From positions 1 through 64,000 of the forward strand of contig CAJMNM010000005.1 in assembly GCA_905214795.1 (NCBI GenBank): a stretch of DNA of 64,000 nucleotides, written 5' to 3'. Both the position numbers and the translations under genes were made by a program. Below, one piece after another: positions 8,432 to 15,343 of the stretch (positions within the stretch are counted from its first letter, which is position 1; the number at the start of each line of letters is the position of its first letter). This DNA comes from an uncultured bacterium. Its GTDB lineage: Bacteria > Bacteroidota > Bacteroidia > Bacteroidales > Bacteroidaceae. A model generated the notes under the pieces. The model was not told where the DNA came from. It saw only the letters and a list, made by a program, of their open reading frames with translations, and made no database searches.

Positions 8432-8463
8432 CAAATATAGCAGAAAGCAACGTAAAAAACAAA
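8432..8463 (-). promoter_or_regulatory. Promoter of the small tail-domain gene
   Basis: On the minus strand TTTG (8463-8460) is followed after 20 bases by TATATTTG (8439-8432), a full match to the Bacteroidales -33/-7 consensus. Transcription should start near 8425, about 25 bases before the ATG. Confidence 0.75.
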
Positions 8464-8494
8464 TATTATTGTGTATAAACCCCAATAATTATAG

Positions 8495-9409
8495 TTAAAT
8501 TTGAATGGTCAGATTTTCTTTGGCTAAAATTGTGTTGTTAAACACTGTTTTAGCTTCTTCAAGTAAAGTGTTTTCATCTTCGTATCTGGCCGAGAAATGT
8601 CCTATGCAAAGTCGTTTGGCGTTACAGGCTTTGGCTAATGTGGCAGCTTGGAGTGCGGTGGTATGGCAGGTTTCAGCAGCCCGTACTGCGTCTTCATTAA
8701 GAAATGTTGCTTCATGAAACAAAAGATCCACCTCTTGAAGGTAATTCTGTAATTCCGGTATATAGCAAGTATCCGAACAATAGGCATAAGAACGTGCCGG
8801 GTCACCTGGATATGTCAGATATTCATTAGGTATAATCTTTCCGTCAGGAAGTGTCCAGTCTTCTCCATTCTTTATACTGTTGATGGCATAGTAGGGAATT
8901 TGGTAAAAGTCAATCATATCCCTCCGTATATGGGGCAGGGGGGCTTTCTCTTTGAAAAGGAAACCACAGCATGCAATTCGGTGGTGTAGTGGTATACTAT
9001 ATACTGATACAGAGCGGTCATCGTGTATACATGTATATTGTGTCGTATCAACAGGATGAAACTCTACTTTATATTCCATTCCTTTGCAGAAAAACTCCAA
9101 GGTATGATTTAGCATAGCCTCGTAACTGGCCGGAGCATGTATGTGCAGCGTAGAAGTCCGTCCCAGCAGGCCCAATGTGGAAAGCAGTCCCGGCAGGCCG
9201 AAACAGTGGTCTCCGTGCAGATGAGAGATAAAGATATGGTTAAGTCTTGAAAACTTCAGTTTCGAGCGCCTGAATTGCATTTGTGCGCCTTCTCCACAAT
9301 CTATCATGTAGAGTTTGTCTCTCATATTGACGACTTGCGAAGTCGCAAAATGTCTTGTTGTCGGCAGAGCCGACCCGCATCCCAATATGGTCAGTTCGAA
9401 TTTCTCCAT
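8495..9409 (-). CDS. rnz: Ribonuclease Z (tRNA 3' endonuclease)
   Basis: A zinc-dependent metallo-beta-lactamase-fold nuclease that removes the 3' trailer of tRNA precursors; 304 residues, normal for the short bacterial form. The metal-binding motif SHLHGDH is at residues 62-68. The start FELTILGCGSALPT, the PHIRRDMIDFY region and the later SDT, HEATF and IGHFSARY blocks complete the active site. A -7 element lies 29-36 bases before the ATG, and a terminator separates the gene from rpsA, so it is probably transcribed alone. Confidence 0.95.
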   Translation of the reverse strand: MEKFELTILGCGSALPTTRHFATSQVVNMRDKLYMIDCGEGAQMQFRRSKLKFSRLNHIFISHLHGDHCFGLPGLLSTLGLLGRTSTLHIHAPASYEAMLNHTLEFFCKGMEYKVEFHPVDTTQYTCIHDDRSVSVYSIPLHHRIACCGFLFKEKAPLPHIRRDMIDFYQIPYYAINSIKNGEDWTLPDGKIIPNEYLTYPGDPARSYAYCSDTCYIPELQNYLQEVDLLFHEATFLNEDAVRAAETCHTTALQAATLAKACNAKRLCIGHFSARYEDENTLLEEAKTVFNNTILAKENLTIQI

Positions 9410-9437
9410 GTATTTGATAATGCTTCACTATGTGATG

Positions 9438-9445
9438 CAAATGTA
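9438..9445 (-). promoter_or_regulatory. -7 element of rnz
   Basis: Minus-strand TACATTTG fits TAnnTTTG and lies about 30 bases before the rnz start. No clear TTTG was found 20 bases upstream; that position falls in the rpsA terminator. Confidence 0.5.
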
Positions 9446-9450
9446 CACAA

Positions 9451-9486
9451 AAAAAGAACGACAGATAAATCTGCCGTTCTTTTTAT
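9451..9486 (-). terminator. Terminator after rpsA
   Basis: A long stem, AAAAAGAACG (9451-9460) with CGTTCTTTTT (9475-9484), extended inward by CAGA/TCTG around a TAAA loop. It gives a U tract on the minus strand, 22 bases after the rpsA stop. Confidence 0.82.
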
Positions 9487-9508
9487 TTATTAAGAGGTGT
9501 GAATAAAA

Positions 9509-11302
9509 TTATTCGCCCTTTTCCATCTGTGCTTTCAAAGCTGCCAAAGCGTCGATATCGCCAAGAGTTGTTGAAGCTGCCTGATTCTGAATCATTGGAG
9601 CTTCTTCCTTCTTGCTCTTCTTAGTTGCGCTGGCTGCTGCTTTCTTAGCTTCCTTAGCTTCTGCACGCTGAGCATCTTCGTAGATGCGGCTGTGAGAAAG
9701 GATGATGCGCTTGCTTTCCTTGTTGAATTCGATAACCTTGAACTGCAACTTCTCGTTCAGCTGAGCCTGGCTGCCGTCTTCCTTAACGAGGTGTTTCGGA
9801 GTTGCGAAACCTTCAACACCATACTCCAACTGGATTACAGCGCCCTTGTCCAACATTTCAACGATAGTACCTTCGTGGATAGAATCAACTGTAAATACAG
9901 TTTCGAATACATCCCAAGGATTCTCTTCCAATTGCTTGTGGCCGAGGCTCAAGCGACGGTTCTCTTTGTCGATTTCCAATACCTGAACTTCGATGTCTGC
10001 ACCAATCTGAGTAAATTCAGAAGGATGTTTGATCTTCTTAGTCCAAGACAGGTCAGAGATGTGAATCAGGCCGTCAACACCTTCTTCGATTTCTACAAAT
10101 ACACCGAAGTTAGTGAAATTGCGAACCTTAGCTGTGTGCTTAGAGCCAACAGGATATCTTTCTTCGATGTTCTCCCATGGATCAGCCTTAAGCTGTTTGA
10201 TACCGAGAGACATCTTACGCTCGTCACGGTCAAGAGTAAGGATAACTGCTTCAACTTCGTCGCCAACCTTCATGAAATCCTGAGCTGAACGCAAGTGCTG
10301 GCTCCATGACATTTCTGATACATGGATAAGACCTTCTACGCCCGGAGCGATTTCGATGAATGCACCGTAGTCAGCCATCACAACAACTTTACCCTTAACC
10401 TTGTCACCTACCTTCAAGTTAGGATCCAAAGCATCCCATGGGTGCGGAGTCAATTGCTTCAAACCAAGTGCGATACGCTTCTTCTCGTCGTCGAAGTCGA
10501 GGATAACAACGTTGATCTTCTGATCCAACTGTACAACTTCCTTCGGATCGCTTACACGGCCCCAAGACAAATCGGTGATGTGAATCAAACCGTCTACGCC
10601 GCCCAAGTCGATGAATACACCGTAAGAAGTGATGTTCTTGACAGTTCCTTCCAGAACCTGGCCTTTTTCGAGCTTGCCGATAATTTCTTTCTTCTGCTGT
10701 TCCAACTCAGCTTCAATAAGAGCCTTGTGAGATACAACAACATTCTTGAATTCCTGATTGATTTTAACAACCTTGAATTCCATGGTCTTGCCTACGAATA
10801 CATCGTAGTCACGGATAGGCTTAACATCGATTTGAGAACCCGGCAAGAATGCTTCAATGCCGAATACGTCTACGATCATACCACCCTTCGTGCGGCACTT
10901 GATGTAACCCTTGATGATTTCTTCTTTCTCGAGAGCCTCGTTCACACGATCCCATGAGCGGGTTGCGCGAGCTTTCTTGTGAGAAAGAATCAGCTGACCT
11001 TTCTTGTCTTCCTGATTTTCGATGTACACTTCTACAGTGTCACCAACCTTCAAGTCCGGGTTGTAACGGAATTCGCTCATCGGAATGATACCGTCTGACT
11101 TGAAGCCGATGTTGACTACCACTTCGCGTTTGTTCATTGCGATAACGGTACCGTCTACCACTTCGTGGTCATTTACCTTGTTCAAAGAGCCTTCGTAAGC
11201 CTTCTCCTGGCTTTCGCGGCTTACATTTGTCTGAGTGTCGCCAGAAGCATAAGCATCCCAATCGAAGTCAGCCAAAGGTGCTACGTTTTTTAAATCTGCC
11301 AT
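9509..11302 (-). CDS. rpsA: 30S ribosomal protein S1
   Basis: S1 helps mRNA bind the 30S subunit, which matters in this phylum where Shine-Dalgarno pairing is weak. The 597-residue protein contains six S1/OB-fold repeats from about residue 48 to 545. The repeat pattern GxVxxxxxyGvFVdlggvdGliHisdlSW is clearest in repeats 3-5. The C terminus is a Lys/Ala/Glu-rich tail. Base composition is richer and more codon-biased than the neighbours, as expected of a highly expressed gene. It has its own promoter about 60 bases upstream and an AT-rich leader. Confidence 0.97.
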   Translation of the reverse strand: MADLKNVAPLADFDWDAYASGDTQTNVSRESQEKAYEGSLNKVNDHEVVDGTVIAMNKREVVVNIGFKSDGIIPMSEFRYNPDLKVGDTVEVYIENQEDKKGQLILSHKKARATRSWDRVNEALEKEEIIKGYIKCRTKGGMIVDVFGIEAFLPGSQIDVKPIRDYDVFVGKTMEFKVVKINQEFKNVVVSHKALIEAELEQQKKEIIGKLEKGQVLEGTVKNITSYGVFIDLGGVDGLIHITDLSWGRVSDPKEVVQLDQKINVVILDFDDEKKRIALGLKQLTPHPWDALDPNLKVGDKVKGKVVVMADYGAFIEIAPGVEGLIHVSEMSWSQHLRSAQDFMKVGDEVEAVILTLDRDERKMSLGIKQLKADPWENIEERYPVGSKHTAKVRNFTNFGVFVEIEEGVDGLIHISDLSWTKKIKHPSEFTQIGADIEVQVLEIDKENRRLSLGHKQLEENPWDVFETVFTVDSIHEGTIVEMLDKGAVIQLEYGVEGFATPKHLVKEDGSQAQLNEKLQFKVIEFNKESKRIILSHSRIYEDAQRAEAKEAKKAAASATKKSKKEEAPMIQNQAASTTLGDIDALAALKAQMEKGE

Positions 11303-11370
11303 TTAATTTAATTAATTGATAATAATTGAGTTAATACTATTAGACATTATATTGACTATAAATCCGGCTG

Positions 11371-11401
11371 CAAAGATACGATTTTATAATGATACTGACA
11401 A
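11371..11401 (-). promoter_or_regulatory. rpsA promoter
   Basis: Minus-strand TTG (11401-11399) and TATCTTTG (11378-11371) are separated by 20 bases, matching the Bacteroidales consensus. The start point should be near 11364, giving an AT-rich leader of about 60 bases before rpsA. Confidence 0.75.
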
Positions 11402-11586
11402 TAAATAAGTTAAAAAAAGAAATACTTTCTTCACATCTGTCATCGTTTAATTCTTAATCTAGGCTAAAAACAGAGGCAAAATACAATTTTCAACGGGGTA
11501 AAAAGTGCTGATGTTTTTTTTATCACTATCTTTGGATAAGATAGGATGCGGCTCGGCATGTTCCAAATAAAAAACTATGTTTTTCT

Positions 11587-11618
11587 TTTGTCACTGCGCT
11601 CGCCTTTCACTATCTTTG
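11587..11618 (+). promoter_or_regulatory. pfkA promoter
   Basis: TTTG (11587-11590), a 20-base spacer, then TATCTTTG (11611-11618): a perfect Bacteroidales promoter, with the start expected near 11625, about 42 bases before the ATG. A second TATCTTTG at 11527-11534 has no good -33 partner and may be a minor start. The 364-base rpsA-pfkA gap otherwise holds only AT-rich leader sequence. Confidence 0.78.
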
Positions 11619-11666
11619 CACCAAAATTATTAAAGACTAAAAGACTTATTTTTATTATATACGAAA

Positions 11667-12644
11667 ATGGGAAAAATTAAATGTATAGGTATTCTCACTT
11701 CAGGAGGTGATGCACCGGGTATGAATGCGGCTATACGTGCCGTAACGCGTGCGGGTATTGCTTCAGGTCTTACTGTGAAAGGTATTTATCGGGGTTATGA
11801 AGGATTGATTAACAACGAGATCAAGGAATTTACAACAGAGAATGTCAGCAATATTATCCAGCGTGGAGGTACAATTCTCAAAACAGCTCGCAGCAAAGAG
11901 TTTATGACGCCCGAAGGACGTGCCAAGGCGCACGAAAATATGGTGGCTGCCGGTATCGACGCTCTTATTGTTATTGGTGGTAATGGTTCATTGTCTGGAG
12001 CACGTATTTTTGCTGAGGAATTTGATGTGCCCTGTATCGGTTTGCCCGGAACCATTGACAATGATTTGAGTGGAACCGATTCTACCATTGGTTATGATAC
12101 CACATTGAATACAATTGTTGAGTGTGTGGACAAGATCCGTGATACTGCCACTTCTCACGAACGTATTTTCTTCATCGAAGTGATGGGACGCGATGCCGGT
12201 TTCCTTGCGCAGAACAGTGCGATTGCCAGTGGAGCCGAAGCTGCCATTATTCCGGAGGATTCTTCTAATGCCGATCAGCTTGAGCAGTTTATCAGCCGTG
12301 GTATTCGTAAGAGTAAGAGTTCAAGTATGGTCATTGTGTCCGAGAGTCCTAAGTGCGGTGCCATGTACTATGCCGACCGTGTGAAGAAAGAATATCCCGA
12401 GTTTGATGTGCGGGTTTCTATCCTTGGTCATCTTCAGCGTGGTGGTTCTCCAAGTGCATACGACCGTATTCTGGCTTCACGTCTTGGCGTAGGAGCCATT
12501 CAGGCTTTGAAGGAAGGACAGCGCAATGTAATGATTGGTATTCGCAACGATGAAGTTGTTTACGTACCGTTTACCAATGCCATCAAGAGCGACAAGCCAA
12601 TAAAGAAAGAACTTATCGACGTGTTGGGTATTCTTTCTATTTAA
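11667..12644 (+). CDS. pfkA: ATP-type 6-phosphofructokinase
   Basis: PfkA phosphorylates fructose-6-phosphate in glycolysis; 325 residues, normal length. The nucleotide loop GGDAPGMN is at residues 13-20, the catalytic PGTIDND at 127-133 (base Asp131), MGRDAG follows near 173, and the GHLQRGGSP block is near 255. Gly107 sits where ATP-dependent enzymes have Gly and PPi-dependent ones Asp, so ATP is the expected donor. The Mg-ATP motif usually written GGDGS reads GGNGS at 104-108, so the metal-coordinating Asp is replaced by Asn106. Other catalytic residues look intact. It is monocistronic, with its own promoter and terminator. Confidence 0.95.
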   Translation: MGKIKCIGILTSGGDAPGMNAAIRAVTRAGIASGLTVKGIYRGYEGLINNEIKEFTTENVSNIIQRGGTILKTARSKEFMTPEGRAKAHENMVAAGIDALIVIGGNGSLSGARIFAEEFDVPCIGLPGTIDNDLSGTDSTIGYDTTLNTIVECVDKIRDTATSHERIFFIEVMGRDAGFLAQNSAIASGAEAAIIPEDSSNADQLEQFISRGIRKSKSSSMVIVSESPKCGAMYYADRVKKEYPEFDVRVSILGHLQRGGSPSAYDRILASRLGVGAIQALKEGQRNVMIGIRNDEVVYVPFTNAIKSDKPIKKELIDVLGILSI

Positions 12645-12670
12645 AAAGCTCTGTCGTTACTAAAAAATAG

Positions 12671-12727
12671 ATAGTGATAAAAGGTTTCCCGCAGATTCGG
12701 GATTTTCACCTTTTATCACTATTTTTT
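12671..12727. terminator. Bidirectional terminator between pfkA and the barrel gene
   Basis: A 15-bp perfect stem, ATAGTGATAAAAGGT (12671-12685) with ACCTTTTATCACTAT (12708-12722), followed by T6. An inner TCCCG/CGGGA hairpin (12687-12702) sits in the loop. It can end pfkA on plus and the second ECF operon on minus. Confidence 0.88.
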
Positions 12728-12745
12728 ATTGATTGGAGCTGTATT

Positions 12746-13675
12746 TTACCAATACCAGCACAATCCGAAGGAATAGGGTACCGCGTCGGGACCTTTGTCT
12801 TTCTGGAACAACGGTATGGCAGAGTAGCGCAGATAGAAACCTATATCACCATAGCCGGCCTGTACAAGCAGGTTGACACCGACCGGATTTACGTACATGT
12901 CTCTGCCGATACGCTGTTTCTTACCGCCGTTGATATGGGTAAACGATTTTATGCCATGGCGGATTTCAACTTCCGGACCGAAACTGAAAAAGAGAGGATG
13001 TCTGTGAAAGCGTTTCTGTACTTCAATCTGAATCGGTATGCGGAAGAAGAAGTGACGCAGACGGCTGCTGCTGTAACTGATTTCTTCTTCTGTACCGGGA
13101 GTGGCTCCGGGACGTATACCGCCGTTTTCCAATGCGCTGAAACCGTCATATTTTACCAGGGCACGGTTGCCGTCAATACTGAATGAACGATATCCCCAAC
13201 CAAGACCATAGTTTAATCCCCAGTGCGGATTCTTAAATGGGAATCCCGAACCTATCAGATTAAAGCCGAATTCCCAACTGAGTCCCAGATTGAGCGGAAT
13301 GGCTTTTCCGGCCGAAAACTCAGGAATCTGTTCCGGCAAACGGGCAAATCCGATATAGATACTTGCGATGTGCGGCTCATACCGGTTATTATTCTTTTTG
13401 TTAGGTATAAAAGGTAGCGCGTCAAGAAAACTTCTTTGCTTTTCATCTGTTTGTTCCAGATAAACACCGTCGTAGATTTCCGTTTCATACGGTTCGTTTC
13501 CATTTCCTGTTTGTTCATACAGTTTGATGCGCACATTATTCTTACCTTTTACAATGATGATAGAATCACCGTGTGCTTCCACTTTTGTGCGTTCGGGATG
13601 ATTGTCTGTCGTTTGGGCAAGGCAGCCTGTCGCAAGACAAAACAAGGCTCCCGTGAGTAAGGTTCTTGTTCTCAT
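12746..13675 (-). CDS. Outer-membrane beta-barrel protein in an ECF operon
   Basis: A 309-residue secreted protein with a signal peptide of about 20 residues (ending GCLAQ). A polar N-terminal part (residues 21-100) is followed by alternating aromatic/hydrophobic strands (ASIYIGFARLP, LGLSWEFGFNLIGSG, LNYGLGWGYRSF, FFRIPIQIEVQKRF, GVNLLVQAGYGDIGFYLRY) and an aromatic C terminus (FGLCWYW). This is the pattern of a small PorT/OmpX-like barrel. It is the last gene of the operon sigma, anti-sigma-like, secreted protein, barrel, so it is probably a target or sensor component of that ECF sigma. Specific function unknown. Confidence 0.72.
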   Translation of the reverse strand: MRTRTLLTGALFCLATGCLAQTTDNHPERTKVEAHGDSIIIVKGKNNVRIKLYEQTGNGNEPYETEIYDGVYLEQTDEKQRSFLDALPFIPNKKNNNRYEPHIASIYIGFARLPEQIPEFSAGKAIPLNLGLSWEFGFNLIGSGFPFKNPHWGLNYGLGWGYRSFSIDGNRALVKYDGFSALENGGIRPGATPGTEEEISYSSSRLRHFFFRIPIQIEVQKRFHRHPLFFSFGPEVEIRHGIKSFTHINGGKKQRIGRDMYVNPVGVNLLVQAGYGDIGFYLRYSAIPLFQKDKGPDAVPYSFGLCWYW

Positions 13676-13725
13676 AGAATCTGATTTATATGAAAGTTTG
13701 TTTTTATTCTTGTTCCGTTAATACG

Positions 13726-14202
13726 TTATTCCTGATTTTGGTAAAGTATTTTAAGCATCTCTTTCTCGTTAAGTTCACCTTCTATATATACGAGTGCGGC
13801 TTTGTTTTTCCGGTCGCGTTTAAAAAGGATATAACGGTTCTTTGTTTTTTTCCGGTTTCTGACAGGTGTCAGGCAATAATAGGCACTAATTAGTTGCCCG
13901 CTTTCCTTTATCTCCTGCGTCTTGGTGACGTGGCTTGATGCGGCATCTTGTTTAAGGCATTGCAGTATGTCGTTCAGATAAGGCGTGACATTCTCAAAAA
14001 CCATACTCTTGTACAACGTCATCCGGTATGCGTGAAGCATGCCGGCGTTAAGTTCCACCATGGTAACCTTTTTCTGCTCACCATATTTTTCAAAGAGTGA
14101 CGCGATATGCAACCCTTGCTGTGCCCATGTGTTCAGACAGCTGCAAAGAAGCGGCAGTAAGAACAGTGTCCGCAGGCGGTATGTGATGCTTGTTTCTTTC
14201 AT
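13726..14202 (-). CDS. Secreted DUF4252/DUF6108-like protein in an ECF operon
   Basis: A 158-residue product, counted from the ATG at 14202, which lies 10 bases after the upstream stop. An ATG at 14262 would overlap the neighbour by 50 bases and place 20 non-signal residues ahead of the hydrophobic core. The signal peptide (LRTLFLLPLLCSCLNTWAQ) contains a possible lipobox-like LLCSC. The mature part (LFEKYGEQKKVTMVELNAGML to YIEGELNEKEMLKILYQ) has the layout of the small alpha/beta proteins common in Bacteroidales ECF operons. Exact family uncertain; biochemical role unknown. Confidence 0.68.
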   Translation of the reverse strand: MKETSITYRLRTLFLLPLLCSCLNTWAQQGLHIASLFEKYGEQKKVTMVELNAGMLHAYRMTLYKSMVFENVTPYLNDILQCLKQDAASSHVTKTQEIKESGQLISAYYCLTPVRNRKKTKNRYILFKRDRKNKAALVYIEGELNEKEMLKILYQNQE

Positions 14203-14212
14203 GGCATATGGT

Positions 14213-14692
14213 TTATAAGTCGGGAATGATTTGAGAATGTAGTTCTTCATCACTGAAGCCAACTATTTGTAATGCTTCTATGGCTTTGGCCTGGACAAGT
14301 TTCGGGTCATTATAACGTTCGCCGTTTATGATGACATAATTGCCGGACCGTTCCTCGCTGTATTGCAGTCTGGAGTGTATGCCGGTCACACATAGAATCA
14401 CCAGAGCAACGGCACTTGCCGCATACCAGTAATACATTCGTCTGCGTGAGATAGGAATGATCGGGATTGCTGTCGGACGGCTTGCGGTGTTTTGCTGTTC
14501 TGTCTTCTCGTCCTCTTGTTGCCTGTTGGCTTTTTGTTGCTGTATTTCTTTCTCGAGACAGACAAACAACGGACGGTAACTTTCCAGACCGGGCGGCACG
14601 TCGGGACCTGAAAAGAACTGTCGCAACAGCCGTTCTTCCTCGCAGGACGTTGTCCCCTCGAAATATTTTTCCAGTAATTTTTCTATCTCCAT
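14213..14692 (-). CDS. Anti-sigma-like membrane protein
   Basis: A 159-residue single-pass protein. The N-terminal cytoplasmic part (LLEKYFEGTTSCEEERLLRQ) resembles the N-terminal helix bundle seen in Bacteroidales anti-sigma factors. A Gln/Glu-rich linker leads to a membrane segment at about residues 86-104 (MYYWYAASAVALVILCVTG). The external tail holds NYVIINGERYNDPKLVQAKAIEAL. It starts 19 bases after the ECF sigma stop. Control of that sigma factor is inferred from position and topology; no catalytic motif is visible. Confidence 0.7.
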   Translation of the reverse strand: MEIEKLLEKYFEGTTSCEEERLLRQFFSGPDVPPGLESYRPLFVCLEKEIQQQKANRQQEDEKTEQQNTASRPTAIPIIPISRRRMYYWYAASAVALVILCVTGIHSRLQYSEERSGNYVIINGERYNDPKLVQAKAIEALQIVGFSDEELHSQIIPDL

Positions 14693-14711
14693 AGGGTTAT
14701 GGTGTTTTTGG

Positions 14712-15230
14712 TTATATTTTCATGTTTCTTTGTCTGACGACCATGAGATAAGTTTCTCTCACTTTCTTTCTGGCCCGTGACAGATTTTTCCGGACGGCTT
14801 CCGGCGAGCAGCCCGTAATTTGGGCGATTTCCTCGTTTTCATATTCTTCGATGTCTTTCATATGCATGATGTGACGTTGAAGAGGTGGAAGCATTCCGAT
14901 GATTTCTTTTATCAGTCTGACTTCGTCCTTGATGTCTTGTAAATGCTCGGATAATATCACCGGTATGTCAGCCTGCCGGTCGTGCGCTTGGGCCGGATAT
15001 TCAAACTTACGTCTTCTCTGTATGTCCATGCAGGCATGATGGGTCAGCGTCCTGGAAAAAGCCTCGATGCTGCGGTATTGCCCCAGTTCATGTCTGAGGT
15101 TCCACAGTTTAAGCATAACCTCCTGTACCGCGTCTTCGGCATCTTCCGGTCCGTCGGTCAGTTGGTTCGCATAGCTTAGCAACCGTGGTCTGAGTGGCAG
15201 TATGGTGTTTTTGAATTCCTTGGCTTCCAT
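14712..15230 (-). CDS. RNA polymerase sigma-70 factor, ECF subfamily (second)
   Basis: A 172-residue ECF sigma factor. Region 2 has LLSYANQLTDGPEDAEDAVQ and EVMLKLWNLRHEL, then SRTLTHHACMDIQRRRKFE. Region 4 has LPPLQRHIMHMKDIEEYENE and the helix-turn-helix IAQITGCSPEAVRKNLSRAR. It heads a four-gene minus-strand operon with an anti-sigma-like membrane protein, a secreted protein and an outer-membrane barrel. That set resembles a surface-sensing module rather than the Spy-like module at 6.4-7.9 kb. Confidence 0.92.
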   Translation of the reverse strand: MEAKEFKNTILPLRPRLLSYANQLTDGPEDAEDAVQEVMLKLWNLRHELGQYRSIEAFSRTLTHHACMDIQRRRKFEYPAQAHDRQADIPVILSEHLQDIKDEVRLIKEIIGMLPPLQRHIMHMKDIEEYENEEIAQITGCSPEAVRKNLSRARKKVRETYLMVVRQRNMKI

Positions 15231-15254
15231 TTCTATAAATAAGACGTACGAAAT

Positions 15255-15307
15255 AAAAAAACGTGACCTGACAGGAGCATTTTTTTATAAAAATATCCGG
15301 TCAGGTC
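15255..15307 (-). terminator. Terminator after the multidomain GH43 gene
   Basis: An 8-bp stem (GACCTGAC at 15265-15272, GTCAGGTC at 15300-15307), with a smaller AT-rich hairpin in the loop, is followed on the minus strand by ACGTTTTTTTATTTC. It lies between the GH43 gene and the ECF sigma operon. Confidence 0.7.
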
Positions 15308-15343
15308 CGTTTCAGATAGCTGTTAGCTCGTATTCCGTTGTGA

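Noticed and set aside
10322..10957. 211-codon plus-strand frame inside rpsA
   Set aside because: It is an antisense shadow caused by the strong codon bias of rpsA; no start signals.
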